Below are positions 15,867 through 25,189 of a DNA stretch of 64,000 nucleotides, one piece after another. Source of the DNA: Mesorhizobium sp. M8A.F.Ca.ET.218.01.1.1 (lineage in GTDB: Bacteria > Pseudomonadota > Alphaproteobacteria > Rhizobiales > Rhizobiaceae); NCBI RefSeq assembly GCF_004791165.1, contig NZ_SRUZ01000007.1, forward strand, positions 248,001-312,000, written 5' to 3'. The notes beneath the pieces are model-generated. The model saw only the letters and a list, made by a program, of their open reading frames with translations, made no database searches and was not told the origin of the DNA. Position numbers and translations under genes: made by a program. How positions within the stretch are numbered: position 1 is the first letter of the stretch; every line of letters starts with the position of its first letter.

Positions 15867-16822
15867 GCGCCTTGACCGCAACGATTTCGGAGGACGAGAT
15901 GGGCGCCGTGCGCGGCAAGCCAGTCCTGCGCGACGAAGGCACACGGCTGGGCTTTCGCCTGACCTTGCCGGCGCAGATCCTGGTGCTGTTCATCTCGGCC
16001 TTTCCGCTGTTGATGCAGCTCTACATCAGCGTCACCGACTGGTCGCCGCTCTCGGGCCTCGGCTGGTGGAACGCCTGGGAGATGTGGAACAGCTTCGCCA
16101 ACTACACCGACCTCGCCGCCGACGCGCGCTTCTGGAGCGCGCTGAAGCGCACTGCCATCGTCATGATCGTCTGCGTGCCAGCCGAGTTCCTGCTCGGCCT
16201 GGCACTTGCGACGCTGTTCGCCGACGATTTTCCCGGCAAGCGCATCTTCTATTCGATCCTCTTGATGCCGATGATGGTGGTGCCGGCGGTGGCCGGCTAC
16301 ATGTTCTTCATGCTGTTCCAGTCGGGCGGCCCGGTGAACGACATCCTGTCGGCAGTCACCGGCACGCAAGTCACCATCGCCTGGCTGTCGGACCCGACGC
16401 TGGCGCTGATCGCGGTGATGATCGCCGATATCTGGCAGTGGACGCCGCTGATGTTCCTGATCCTGCTTGCGGGCCTCGTCGGCGTGCCGGAGGACCAGAT
16501 CAAGGCGGCGACGCTGCTCGGCGCCAATCCCTGGCAGCGCTTCACCACCATCGTGCTGCCGAAGATGAAGACGATCATCATCATCGCGCTGGCGATCCGG
16601 GTGATCGAGAACTTCAAGATCTTCGACACGCTCTACATCATGACCGGCGGCGGCCCCGGCGTCGCCACCGAAACCATCTCCGTCTACATCTACAAGGTCA
16701 CCACGCAGGATCTGATCTGGGGCTATGTCGCGGCGATCGCGCTGGCCATCCTGGTCGTGCTCTCCATCGTCGCCGTGTTCGCCATGAAGCGCATGGCGCG
16801 GGCAAGGCAGGTGCCGGCATGA
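15863..16822 (+). CDS. CUT1 ABC permease, MalF-like
   Basis: The 319-residue permease opens with a polar stretch, then TM1 LPAQILVLFISAFPLLMQLYIS. The EAA loop is PEDQIKAATLLGANPWQRFTTIVLPKMKTII, and the late TM region carries the NFKIFDTLYIMTGGGPG motif typical of MalF/UgpA subunits. It overlaps both neighbours by four bases, showing tight coupling with the MalG-like gene and the first ATPase. Confidence 0.9.
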   Translation: MSALTATISEDEMGAVRGKPVLRDEGTRLGFRLTLPAQILVLFISAFPLLMQLYISVTDWSPLSGLGWWNAWEMWNSFANYTDLAADARFWSALKRTAIVMIVCVPAEFLLGLALATLFADDFPGKRIFYSILLMPMMVVPAVAGYMFFMLFQSGGPVNDILSAVTGTQVTIAWLSDPTLALIAVMIADIWQWTPLMFLILLAGLVGVPEDQIKAATLLGANPWQRFTTIVLPKMKTIIIIALAIRVIENFKIFDTLYIMTGGGPGVATETISVYIYKVTTQDLIWGYVAAIALAILVVLSIVAVFAMKRMARARQVPA

Positions 16823-17910
16823 GCACGATCCAACTCAAGCACCTCACCAAGACATTCGGCGACTTCACGGCGCTGAAGACCATGGACCTCGACATATCAG
16901 ACGGCGAGTTCATGGCGCTGCTCGGGCCGTCCGGCTGCGGCAAGTCGACGACGATGAACATGATCGCCGGCATGGAAGAGCCGACCAGCGGAAAGATCCT
17001 GTTCGGCGAGCGCGACATGGCCGGGGTGCCGATGGGGCGGCGCGGCGTCGGCTTCGTCTTCCAGAACTATGCCATCTTCACCCATATGACGGTGCGCCAG
17101 AATCTTGCCTACGGGCCGAGGATGCGCGGTGCCGCGAAAGCCGAGATCGACCGGCGCGTCGGCGCCATCGCAGAGCTGTTGCAACTGACGCCGCTGCTCG
17201 ACCGCAAGGCCGACAGGCTTTCGGTCAATATCCTGCAGCGCGTGGCGATCGGCCGCTCGGCGATCATGGAGCCGGCGATATTCCTGCTCGACGAGCCGCT
17301 GTCCAATGTCGACGCGGCCTTCCGCGCGGTCATGCGCACCGAGCTGAAACAGCTGCAGCGCCAGTTCAAGCAAACCATGGTCTACGTCACCCACGACCAG
17401 TTGGAAGCGATGACCATGGCCGACCGCATCGCGGTCATGGACCATGGCGTGCTGCAGCAGGTCGGCACGCCGCTGGAGGTCTATAACAATCCGGCCAATG
17501 TCTTCGTCGCCCGCTTCATCGGCGCGCCGGGCATGAACCTGCTCAAGGGCAGGCCGGCGGAGAGCGACCGGGGTCTGGTCGTCGATCTCGGACCGCTGGG
17601 CATCACGCCGCCATTGCCGGATGAGCTGGCGGCCAGTGTGCGCGGCGCACGCGGCGAGGTGCTTTACGGCTTCCGGCCGGAACAGGTGGCCTTGGCCCAA
17701 GACGGGCGCGGGCTTGCCATGCCTGTCACCTTCGTCGAACGCATCGGTGCACGTACCATCGTTCATCTCGGACAGGGCGAGGGCGCCGTGAAAGCGGTGT
17801 TCGACAATGATGTCGGGTTGTCGATCGGGCAGGCCGCCGTCGTCGCACCCGCGGCGCCATCGGTGCGCGTCTTCGACGCCGTCAGCGGCCTTGCGATGGG
17901 GGCGGGCTGA
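16819..17910 (+). CDS. CUT1 ABC ATPase 1, with degenerate signature motif (LSVNI)
   Basis: The 363-residue MalK/UgpC-like ATPase has canonical Walker A GPSGCGKST, Q-loop FVFQNYAIF, Walker B FLLDEPLSNVDA and switch YVTHDQLEAM. However the ABC signature reads LSVNILQRVAIGR instead of LSGGQRQRVA; the bases at 17218-17250 are unambiguous in frame. A C-terminal TOBE domain follows (FIGAPGMNLL onward). Its partner ATPase lies 3 bases downstream and keeps the signature. This matches paired ATPases such as GlpS/GlpT of rhizobial glycerol uptake. The pair should form one consensus and one degenerate ATP site. Confidence 0.9.
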   Translation: MSTIQLKHLTKTFGDFTALKTMDLDISDGEFMALLGPSGCGKSTTMNMIAGMEEPTSGKILFGERDMAGVPMGRRGVGFVFQNYAIFTHMTVRQNLAYGPRMRGAAKAEIDRRVGAIAELLQLTPLLDRKADRLSVNILQRVAIGRSAIMEPAIFLLDEPLSNVDAAFRAVMRTELKQLQRQFKQTMVYVTHDQLEAMTMADRIAVMDHGVLQQVGTPLEVYNNPANVFVARFIGAPGMNLLKGRPAESDRGLVVDLGPLGITPPLPDELAASVRGARGEVLYGFRPEQVALAQDGRGLAMPVTFVERIGARTIVHLGQGEGAVKAVFDNDVGLSIGQAAVVAPAAPSVRVFDAVSGLAMGAG

Positions 17911-17913
17911 GCC

Positions 17914-18984
17914 ATGGCCGATATCGTCTTCCGCAATGTCACGAAACGCTACGGCGACACACTCGCCGTCGACGATGCCTCGTTCACCGTCAACGACAAC
18001 GAGTTCTTTTGCTTCTTCGGGCCGCCGCTGTCGGGCAAGTCGACCATCCTGCGGCTGGTGCTCGGGCTGGAGACGCCGGATGCCGGCGAAATCCTCATCG
18101 GTGGCAGGCCGGTCAACACCGTGTCGCCGGCCGAGCGCAACGTGGCGATGGTGTTCCAGAACCTGGCGTTGTTCCCGCATATGAGCGCGCTCGACAATGT
18201 CCGCTTTCCGCTGGTCGAGCGGAAGGTCGCCGACGTCGACATCAAGCGGCGCGTCGCCGATGTCGCGGCCAAGCTGCATATCGGTCATATCCTGCACAAG
18301 CCGCCGGCACAGCTTTCGGGCGGCGAGCGGCAGCGCGTGGCGATCGCACGGGCGCTGGTGCGCGATCCCAATGCCTACCTGATGGACGATCCGATCTCGG
18401 CGCTCGATGCGCGGCTGCGCGAGGAAACGCGCGTTGAGTTGAAGCGCATCCAGCGCGACCTCGGCAAGACGCTGATCTATGTCACCCATGACCAGGAAGA
18501 GGCGATGTCGATCGCCGACCGCATCGCCATCCTGGACAATGGCAGGATCAGGCAGATCGGCGCGCCGGCCGAGATCTATGACCGCCCGGTCAGCACCTAT
18601 GTGGCGCGGCTGCTCGGTTCGCCTGTCATGAACATCCTCAAATCCGTTCGCGGCGAGAGCGGCGTCGAAGCCGCCGAAGGCGCGCTCAGCATCGCCGACC
18701 GCGCGGCTCCGGCCGACGCAGTCGAGATCGGACTGAGGCCGGAGGACATCAAGGTCAGCCCCTGGAGCGACAACGAGAAGGCGGGCCGGGGCCGCCCGGC
18801 GCGGGTGTTCGAGGTCGAGCCGCTTGGCGGCTACACCGTGGTGACGCTCGCCGCCGGGCAGGCGCGGCTGAAGGCACTGCTGCGCGGCCAGCCCGATATC
18901 AGGCCCGATGCGATGGTGGCGATATCCTGCGAGCCGGCACGCGTGCATTATTTCGGACAGGGCGGAGGCGCGTTGGCAAGATGA
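17914..18984 (+). CDS. CUT1 ABC ATPase 2, with atypical Walker A and Walker B (DD instead of DE)
   Basis: The 356-residue ATPase has an intact signature LSGGERQRVAIARAL and switch YVTHDQEEAM. Its Walker A reads GPPLSGKST, and Walker B reads YLMDDPISALD, with aspartate where the catalytic glutamate normally stands. A MalK-type C-terminal domain follows. Combined with ATPase 1, the Walker site of this subunit faces the degenerate LSVNI signature, so both defects fall in the same composite site. Spacing to the previous gene is 3 bases. Confidence 0.9.
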   Translation: MADIVFRNVTKRYGDTLAVDDASFTVNDNEFFCFFGPPLSGKSTILRLVLGLETPDAGEILIGGRPVNTVSPAERNVAMVFQNLALFPHMSALDNVRFPLVERKVADVDIKRRVADVAAKLHIGHILHKPPAQLSGGERQRVAIARALVRDPNAYLMDDPISALDARLREETRVELKRIQRDLGKTLIYVTHDQEEAMSIADRIAILDNGRIRQIGAPAEIYDRPVSTYVARLLGSPVMNILKSVRGESGVEAAEGALSIADRAAPADAVEIGLRPEDIKVSPWSDNEKAGRGRPARVFEVEPLGGYTVVTLAAGQARLKALLRGQPDIRPDAMVAISCEPARVHYFGQGGGALAR

Positions 18985-19019
18985 ATGCGGCCGCGAGGAC
19001 AGAATTTCGGGAGGAAGGC

Positions 19020-20105
19020 ATGACAGGCAAGGGCTTCGAGCCGGATGTGAAGGTCCGCACGAAGGAATACAGGATCGGCTGCGTCGGCGCCGGCATGATC
19101 ATGGCCGAGTGCCACCTGGCCGCTTACAAGGAGGCGGGGTTCCCGGTGGTGGCGATCGCTTCGCGCACAAAGGCGAATGCGCAAAAGGTCGCCGACCGTT
19201 GGAGCATCCCGACCGTCCACGACACGCCTGAACAACTGATCGAGGACGCAAATGTCGAGATCATCGACCTGGCCTTTCCGCCCGACCAGCAGCCGGCGCT
19301 GATCCGCCATGCGCTGAAGCAGAAGCATATCAAGGGGATCCTGGCGCAGAAGCCTTTGGCGCTGTCGGTCGAGGAAGCCGTCAAGCTGCGCGACGAGGCT
19401 GCGGAGGCTGGCAAGATCCTCTCGGTCAACCAGAACATGCGCTACGACCAGTCGATGCGCGTGTTGAAGCAGATCATCGACAGCGGCGCGCTGGGCGATA
19501 TCGTCTTCGCGCAGATCGACATGCATGCCATCCCGCATTGGCAGACTTTCCTTCAGGGTTACGACCGGCTGACGCTCGCCAATATGAGCGTGCACCATCT
19601 CGACGTGCTGCGCTTCCTGTTCGGTGATCCCGAGGAGATCACCACGCTGACGCGTAAGGATCCGCGCACGAAATTCGATCATTCCGACGGCATCACCGTC
19701 TCGACACTGCGTTTCCCCACAGGCGTGCTCGCCGTGTCGCTGGAGGACGTCTGGTCCGGTCCGCGCCAGGAGGGCTATCGCGACGACCAGCACATCAACT
19801 GGCGCGTCGACGGCACCAAGGGCGTCGCCAAGGGCATGATCGGCTGGCCGACGGGTGCCGCCTCGACACTCACCTATGCCTCGACCGAGACCACCGGCGG
19901 CGAATGGGTGAGCCCAAGCTGGGAGACGATGTGGTTCCCACATGCCTTCATCGGCGTGATGGAGCAGCTGCAGCACGCGGTGAAGACAGGCACGCCGCCG
20001 GCGCTGTCGGTCGCCGACAACGTCAAGACCATGGCGCTGGTCGAAGCGGGCTACCGCTCGATCGACGAGGGCCGAACGGTCAAGCTTTCCGAAATCGCCA
20101 CCTGA
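19020..20105 (+). CDS. Gfo/Idh/MocA-family NAD(P)-dependent oxidoreductase
   Basis: The 361-residue enzyme has the Rossmann motif IGCVGAGMIMAECHLAAY and the family active-site segment AQKPLALSVEEA (EKPxA variant with Gln for Glu) plus NQNMRYDQSMR. ATG 19020 has GGGAGGAAGGC upstream; an in-frame ATG at 18981 would overlap the ATPase stop. Family substrates are cyclitols, amino-cyclitols and sugars. MocA of rhizopine catabolism belongs here. It sits directly after a CUT1 importer and before a MocC-like TIM barrel. Confidence 0.85.
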   Translation: MTGKGFEPDVKVRTKEYRIGCVGAGMIMAECHLAAYKEAGFPVVAIASRTKANAQKVADRWSIPTVHDTPEQLIEDANVEIIDLAFPPDQQPALIRHALKQKHIKGILAQKPLALSVEEAVKLRDEAAEAGKILSVNQNMRYDQSMRVLKQIIDSGALGDIVFAQIDMHAIPHWQTFLQGYDRLTLANMSVHHLDVLRFLFGDPEEITTLTRKDPRTKFDHSDGITVSTLRFPTGVLAVSLEDVWSGPRQEGYRDDQHINWRVDGTKGVAKGMIGWPTGAASTLTYASTETTGGEWVSPSWETMWFPHAFIGVMEQLQHAVKTGTPPALSVADNVKTMALVEAGYRSIDEGRTVKLSEIAT

Positions 20106-20160
20106 TCATCGCAACTGAAACGCCAGACAACTGAATCGCTTACAGGGAGGAATTCACATC

Positions 20161-21075
20161 ATGATGCAGGCAGGTATTTTCACGGGCTATTTCCCGTACG
20201 GCCTTGAAGAGACGGCGAAGAAGATCCGCGGGCTCGGTTTCAATACGGTGCAGCTCGACCTGCATTTCAGGGATGTCGACCTGTCGGCCGGCCAGATCAC
20301 CAAGGACAAGGCCAAGAAGGTGCGCGACGTCTTCCGCGACAACAATCTGCCGGTCTGCTGCGTGTCGGGCTACACCAACATCATTCATCCTGACAAAGCC
20401 GAGCGTGACAAGCGCGTCGGCTATCTCAAGGAGATTATCCGTAACGCCCGTCATTTCGGCTCGCCTTACGTGATCTCTGAAACCGGCACCTACAACACCG
20501 AATCCGACTGGGTGCATCACCCCAAGAACAAGACCGAGGAAGGGTTCGAGGAATGCCGCAAGGTGATCGCCGACCTCGCCCAGACGGCCTATGACCACGG
20601 CGCGGTGTTCCTGCTCGAAACCTATGTCAACAACGTCGTCGGCTCGGTCGAGGAGACGGTCAGGATGTTCGCGCAGGTCGATCATCCCGGTCTCGGCCTG
20701 CTAATGGATCCGACCAATTATTTCGAGACCCACAACATCGACCGGATGGACCAGATCCTGAACCAGGTGTTCGATACGCTGACCGACAAGATCAAGATCG
20801 CGCATGCCAAGGACGTCAAGCGTTCTGGCGACGACAAGTCGGAGAAGCACGCCGATATCGGCGACGCCGATGCGATGGAAAGCCATACGTTCCGCGGCGT
20901 CGGCGAGATCGAACTGCCGGCGCCCGGCCTCGGCTCGCTGAACTACGACCTCTATCTCAAGCGGCTGGCGGAAAAGCACCCGAACATCCCGGTGATCATC
21001 GAGCATCTGTCGGAGGACGACGTGCCGCGCGCCAAGAAATTCCTCGACGGGAAGTTCCGTGCCAACGGTCTGTGA
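20161..21075 (+). CDS. Sugar phosphate isomerase/epimerase-like TIM barrel (AP endonuclease 2 fold, MocC/IolE-like)
   Basis: The 304-residue protein shows the xylose-isomerase-like barrel: IRGLGFNTVQLDLHF, LETYVNNVVGSVEETVRMF, GLLMDPTNYFE, IAHAKDVKRSG and the C-terminal VIIEHLSEDD. The metal-binding Glu/Asp/His residues of this fold appear in these segments. GGGAGGAATTC precedes ATG 20161/20164. MocC of rhizopine degradation and inositol enzymes IolE/IolI share this fold, so a keto-cyclitol substrate is plausible. Confidence 0.85.
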   Translation: MMQAGIFTGYFPYGLEETAKKIRGLGFNTVQLDLHFRDVDLSAGQITKDKAKKVRDVFRDNNLPVCCVSGYTNIIHPDKAERDKRVGYLKEIIRNARHFGSPYVISETGTYNTESDWVHHPKNKTEEGFEECRKVIADLAQTAYDHGAVFLLETYVNNVVGSVEETVRMFAQVDHPGLGLLMDPTNYFETHNIDRMDQILNQVFDTLTDKIKIAHAKDVKRSGDDKSEKHADIGDADAMESHTFRGVGEIELPAPGLGSLNYDLYLKRLAEKHPNIPVIIEHLSEDDVPRAKKFLDGKFRANGL

Positions 21076-21130
21076 TGGCCCGCCGCGCTGCCGGTGCATG
21101 GCGGCGTGGCTCCAAACAAGGGAGGAAAGA

Positions 21131-22075
21131 ATGTTGAAATTCGCTTGGAAACTGGCTGCCGCCGCGACAGTGCTCGCCGGCGTCGCCCTTGGCACGACGG
21201 CGCAGGCGCAGGACGGCCAGAAGACCTTCTATCTCTTGTCGCATGGCGGCCCGTCGGATGCGTTCTGGATCGACTGGAACGCCGGCGCGACCAAGGCCTG
21301 CGACCAGCTCAAGGTGACCTGCAAGATCTCCTTCAGCGGCGGCGACATGGCGGCACAGAAGGAGGCCTTCAATTCGGCGCTTGCCGCCAAGCCCGACGGC
21401 ATCGCCACGACATCGGCGCAGCCCGGCCTGTGGACCGAGGAGGTGAAAGCGGCAAAGGCGGCCGGCATCCCGATCGTGTTCTTCAACACCGACGATCCGG
21501 CGACCGGACGCCAAGCCTATGTCGGAGCCGACCTCAAGGAAGCCGGCGTGACCTGGGCCAAATACCTCGTCGACCACAAGATGGTGAAGCAGGGCGACAA
21601 GGTGTTCCTGCCGGTCGAGGTTCCCGGCGCCAGCTACCAACAGCTCGAGACGGAGGGTATTGCCAGCGTTTTCGATCCGTTGGGGATCAAATATGACGTG
21701 GTCGATTGCGGCACCGACCCGGCCGGCATCATCGCCAAGATGACCGACTACATGGTCGCCAACAATCCGCCGGCTATCATTGCGCTCGGCGATTCCGTGG
21801 CGGCCAGCGTCAAGCGCGTGTTCGACGGCGCCGGTGTGGCGGCGGGCAAGATCCCCGTCGTCGGCTGGGGCAATTCGAAGGAGACGGCGCAAGCCGTCAA
21901 GGACGGCTTCGTCAATGCCGCCGCCTGGCAGTACCCGTCGGCGCAGGGCTTCATGCCGGTGGCGCTGCTCGGGCTCGCTGCCTCGGGCGAACCGATCGGC
22001 TACGACATCCATACTTTCGGTCTCTACGACGCCGCCAGCGTCGAGCCGATCCTGAAGCTCTACGACAAGAAATGA
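21131..22075 (+). CDS. CUT2 periplasmic sugar-binding protein (MocB/ribose-binding-like)
   Basis: The 314-residue protein has a Sec leader (LAAAATVLAGVALGTTAQAQ) and the Peripla_BP_4 fold: FYLLSHGGPSDAFWIDWNAG, KPDGIATTSAQPGLW, GIPIVFFNTDDP and VGWGNSKETAQAVKDG. GGAGGAAAG precedes ATG 21131. Rhizopine-binding MocB belongs to this class. Its gene is followed by an intrinsic terminator before the permease, a common way to make more binding protein than membrane subunit. Confidence 0.88.
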   Translation: MLKFAWKLAAAATVLAGVALGTTAQAQDGQKTFYLLSHGGPSDAFWIDWNAGATKACDQLKVTCKISFSGGDMAAQKEAFNSALAAKPDGIATTSAQPGLWTEEVKAAKAAGIPIVFFNTDDPATGRQAYVGADLKEAGVTWAKYLVDHKMVKQGDKVFLPVEVPGASYQQLETEGIASVFDPLGIKYDVVDCGTDPAGIIAKMTDYMVANNPPAIIALGDSVAASVKRVFDGAGVAAGKIPVVGWGNSKETAQAVKDGFVNAAAWQYPSAQGFMPVALLGLAASGEPIGYDIHTFGLYDAASVEPILKLYDKK

Positions 22076-22083
22076 GAAGCCGG

Positions 22084-22110
22084 CGCCCGCCTAAAGCGGC
22101 GGGCGTTTTT
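22084..22110 (+). terminator. Intrinsic terminator/attenuator inside the CUT2 operon
   Basis: CGCCCGCC pairs with GGCGGGCG around the loop TAAAGC, followed by TTTTT, immediately after the binding-protein stop. Partial read-through would allow expression of permease and ATPase. Confidence 0.75.
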
Positions 22111-22116
22111 CCAAGC

Positions 22117-23136
22117 ATGGTCCAAGCAGTCATGACAATTGCCGCAGAAGACGACGCGCCGAGGGCGAAAGGTAGGTCCAGCCTGCTGCGCTCGCCGCAA
22201 TTCTCCTCCTTCATCATCCTCATCGTGCTGCTGGCGGTGTTCGCTGTCGCCGACGCCAATTTCCTGTCGCCGCTCAACATCTCCAACATGATGGCGTTCC
22301 TGCCCGAGCTCGGCATCATCGCGCTTGGCATGACACTGCTTTTGACGGCAGGCGAATTCGACCTTTCCGTTGGCGCGGTGTTCGGGCTGGCGCCTGTGGT
22401 GGTGATGCTGCTGGTGCAGAATGGGGGCGTCGATATCGGGGTCGCGCTGCTGGCCGGACTTGTGCTGTGCATCGCGATCGGCGCGATCAACGGACTGATC
22501 GTCACCAAGATCGGCATCTCGTCCTTCCTGGTGACATTGTCGATGCTGCTCGTCGTGCGCGGGGCAGCGCTTTACATCACGCAGGGCTTTCCGCTGAAAT
22601 CCTGGGACCAGCCCGGCTTCTTCGTGACGTTGCTCGCGGGCAGCTTCAACATCGGTTCGTTCCGCTTCTACACCTCGCTGTGGTGGTTCATCGGCCTCTC
22701 GCTGTTTGCCATCTACATCCTGCGCTACGCCAAACTCGGCAACTGGATCAGCGCCATCGGTTCCAATCGCAACGCGGCGGTTGCGCGCGGCGTGCCGGCC
22801 GATACCGTCAAGATCTGGCTGTTCGTTGCGACCTCGGTACTGGCCGGTCTTGCCGGCATGATCAGCGCCTTCCGCATCTCGGCCGCCTCGCCGGTGGCCG
22901 GCACCGGCTACGAGCTGGAAGTGATCGCCATGGTGGTCGTCGGCGGCACGGCGCTGACCGGCGGACGCGGGACGATCCTCGGCACCATCGTCGGCGCGCT
23001 GATGCTGCGCGCCATCCGAAACGGCATCGTGCTGATCGGCGTGCCGGGGCTCGCCTACAACATCTTTGTCGGCCTGATCATCCTCGCCATGCTCATCCTG
23101 CACGCTTTGCTGCAGAAGAACGCCGCAAGGGGCTGA
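22117..23136 (+). CDS. CUT2 ABC permease (RbsC-like)
   Basis: The 339-residue permease has about ten hydrophobic segments and the CUT2 hallmark AGEFDLSVGAVFGL plus VVGGTALTGGRGTILGTIVGAL. ATG 22117 (or 22132) gives a short polar N-terminus; the frame is open further upstream but overlaps the binding-protein gene. It precedes the ATPase gene by two bases. A single permease gene implies a homodimer. Confidence 0.9.
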   Translation: MVQAVMTIAAEDDAPRAKGRSSLLRSPQFSSFIILIVLLAVFAVADANFLSPLNISNMMAFLPELGIIALGMTLLLTAGEFDLSVGAVFGLAPVVVMLLVQNGGVDIGVALLAGLVLCIAIGAINGLIVTKIGISSFLVTLSMLLVVRGAALYITQGFPLKSWDQPGFFVTLLAGSFNIGSFRFYTSLWWFIGLSLFAIYILRYAKLGNWISAIGSNRNAAVARGVPADTVKIWLFVATSVLAGLAGMISAFRISAASPVAGTGYELEVIAMVVVGGTALTGGRGTILGTIVGALMLRAIRNGIVLIGVPGLAYNIFVGLIILAMLILHALLQKNAARG

Positions 23137-23138
23137 CG

Positions 23139-23921
23139 ATGACGCAAGAAGTACTTCGGCTGCAGAACCTGCAAAAGTCCTTCGGCAGCGTGCGGGCGCT
23201 GAAGAACGCCTCGCTGACACTGCGGGAAGGCGAGGTGGTGGCGCTGCTCGGCGACAATGGCGCCGGCAAATCGACGCTGATCAAGGCGATCTCGGGTGTG
23301 TTTCCGGTCGATCGCGGCGACATCTATGTGCGCGGCGAGAAGGTCTCGATCCGCTCGACCAGGGATGCGATGGACCTCGGCATCGAGACCATCCACCAGG
23401 ACACGTCGCTGGCGCCGGACCTCAGCATCGCGCGCAATCTTTTCCTCGGCCGGGAGCCGGTCAATTTCGGTTGGCTCGGCGTGTTCGCGCCGCTCGACCT
23501 CGCCAAGCTGCGCAAGGCCGCCTCCGAACTGCTCAAGCGCGTCGGCATCTCGAAAAAGCTCGACGCCGACGCGCTGGTCAGCACACTTTCTGGCGGCGAA
23601 CGTCAGTCGATCGCGATCTCGCGCGCCATGCAGTTTGCCGCCAAGGTCATCATCCTCGACGAGCCGACCAACAATCTCGGCGTCGAGGAGACCCATGGCG
23701 TGCTGCGTTTCGTCAAGGAGGTGCGCGATGCGGGCCATTCGGTGCTGCTCATCACCCACAACATCCACCATGTCTTCCAGGTCGCCGACCGCATCGTCGT
23801 GATGCGGCGCGGTGAGATCGTCGCCGAACAGACGGTCGCCGACACCGACCTCTTGACCGTGGAAAGCATCATCACCGGCGCCGACATGTCGGCCTTGCTC
23901 AAGGAGGCGAGGGCAAAGTGA
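23139..23921 (+). CDS. CUT2 ABC ATPase, single-domain (FrcA-like)
   Basis: The 260-residue ATPase has Walker A GDNGAGKST, an IHQDTSLAPDLSIARNLFLGRE segment, signature LSGGERQSIAISRAM, Walker B VIILDEPTNNLG and switch LITHNIHHVF. It is half the length of RbsA, matching the single-domain FrcA type, so two copies should pair. It is tightly coupled to the permease gene. Confidence 0.9.
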   Translation: MTQEVLRLQNLQKSFGSVRALKNASLTLREGEVVALLGDNGAGKSTLIKAISGVFPVDRGDIYVRGEKVSIRSTRDAMDLGIETIHQDTSLAPDLSIARNLFLGREPVNFGWLGVFAPLDLAKLRKAASELLKRVGISKKLDADALVSTLSGGERQSIAISRAMQFAAKVIILDEPTNNLGVEETHGVLRFVKEVRDAGHSVLLITHNIHHVFQVADRIVVMRRGEIVAEQTVADTDLLTVESIITGADMSALLKEARAK

Positions 23922-23931
23922 AGGGCGTCGC

Positions 23932-25113
23932 ATGGTAGAGCTATACGGCAAGACGCTGTCACGCCGGCAAGTGGCCGAGCGATCCGGCATGCTGTCGCAA
24001 TTCGCCGGCGTGCGGCTGATGACGCTCGGCGACGGTGTGGAGCGCGGCATCCGTATGCTCGAATTCCGCACCGGCTCGGGCCTGCGCTTCACCGCGCTGG
24101 TCGACCGGGCGCTCGACATCGCCGATTGCGACTTCAAGGGCCAGGCGATCGGCTGGCATTCACCGAGCGGCTTTCGCCATCCGGGCCTGCACGAGTATGA
24201 AGGGGAAGGGGGGCTGGCCTGGGCGCGCTCTTTCTCCGGCCTGCTCGTCACCTGCGGCCTCGACCATGTTCTGGGCCGTGAGACCGTACCCGCCGACAGC
24301 TACAACTACCCCGGCAGGAAGACGGTGCTCCATTCGCTGCATGGCCGTGTCGGCACCATCCCGGCGCGGCTGACCGGCTATGGCGAGCGTTGGGACGGCG
24401 ACCGTTGCGTGCTGTGGGCCGAAGGCATCGTCCAGCAATCGGCGGTATTCGGCGAGGACCTCCATCTCATCCGCCGCATCGAGGCCGATGTCGGCGGCAA
24501 CGAGATCCGGCTTTCCGACCATGTCGTCAATCACGGCTTCAACCGCACGCCGCATATGTATTTCTATCATGTCAATATCAGCCATCCCTTGCTGGATGAG
24601 GGCTCGCGTTATCTGGCGCCGATCCGCGACGTCGTCTGGGCCGGCCATGCCGGCGAGCGCTACGCGGCGCAGAAGGTCGGCTATCGCACGGCGCCTGCGC
24701 CGCAACCGCGCTTCAGCGAACAGGTCTGGCAGCATGAGATGGCTGCCGATGCCAATGGCGAGGTGCCGGTGGCCGTCGTCAACGACCGCATCGGGCTCGG
24801 TCTCGAACTGGTGACGCGCAAGGACCAGTTGCCGTGTGCCTACCAGTGGCAGAATTTCCAGGCCGGGCAGTACGCGCTGGGGATGGAGCCTTCGACCCAC
24901 CATGTGCTGGGCGATCTCGCCGCCCGCGAGCGCGGCGAGATGATCTGGCTGGAGCATGGCGAAAGCCGGGCCTACGACGCGGTGTTCCGGGTTCTCGACG
25001 GCGCCGGTGAGATCGCGGCGGCCGAAGCCAGGATCGCGGCTATCGCCCGACAGCCCGAGCAGGATTATCCTGAGCCTTCCGGAAACTTTCCAAGACTGGC
25101 CGGCAGGACATGA
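23932..25113 (+). CDS. DUF4432 aldose-1-epimerase-like protein
   Basis: The 393-residue protein fits DUF4432, a galactose-mutarotase-like beta-sandwich: GVRLMTLGDGVERGIRMLEFRTGSGL, VDRALDIADCDFKGQAIGWHSP, HSLHGRVGTIPA and YFYHVNISHPLLDEGSRY. Histidines and an acidic residue of the mutarotase pocket appear in the last two segments. The gene is 10 bases after the ATPase. Such proteins often accompany uptake and catabolism of unusual sugars; anomer interconversion is the likely role, unproven. Confidence 0.85.
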   Translation: MVELYGKTLSRRQVAERSGMLSQFAGVRLMTLGDGVERGIRMLEFRTGSGLRFTALVDRALDIADCDFKGQAIGWHSPSGFRHPGLHEYEGEGGLAWARSFSGLLVTCGLDHVLGRETVPADSYNYPGRKTVLHSLHGRVGTIPARLTGYGERWDGDRCVLWAEGIVQQSAVFGEDLHLIRRIEADVGGNEIRLSDHVVNHGFNRTPHMYFYHVNISHPLLDEGSRYLAPIRDVVWAGHAGERYAAQKVGYRTAPAPQPRFSEQVWQHEMAADANGEVPVAVVNDRIGLGLELVTRKDQLPCAYQWQNFQAGQYALGMEPSTHHVLGDLAARERGEMIWLEHGESRAYDAVFRVLDGAGEIAAAEARIAAIARQPEQDYPEPSGNFPRLAGRT

Positions 25114-25189
25114 GCGCGACATTCATCCAAAGCAAGCCCTCCGGCCGGCGGACCGGATTGCCAGCGGTGCGCGACGATTGGAGGTCAGT

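Noticed and set aside
16897..18948. A 683-residue minus-strand frame
   Set aside because: It is antisense to the two paired ATPases and shows no recognisable motif.
13309..18984. Glycerol-specific importer GlpVPQST
   Set aside because: The long binding protein and paired ATPases are similar in layout, but no small DUF2160-type protein or glycerol gene is present, so the substrate is left open.
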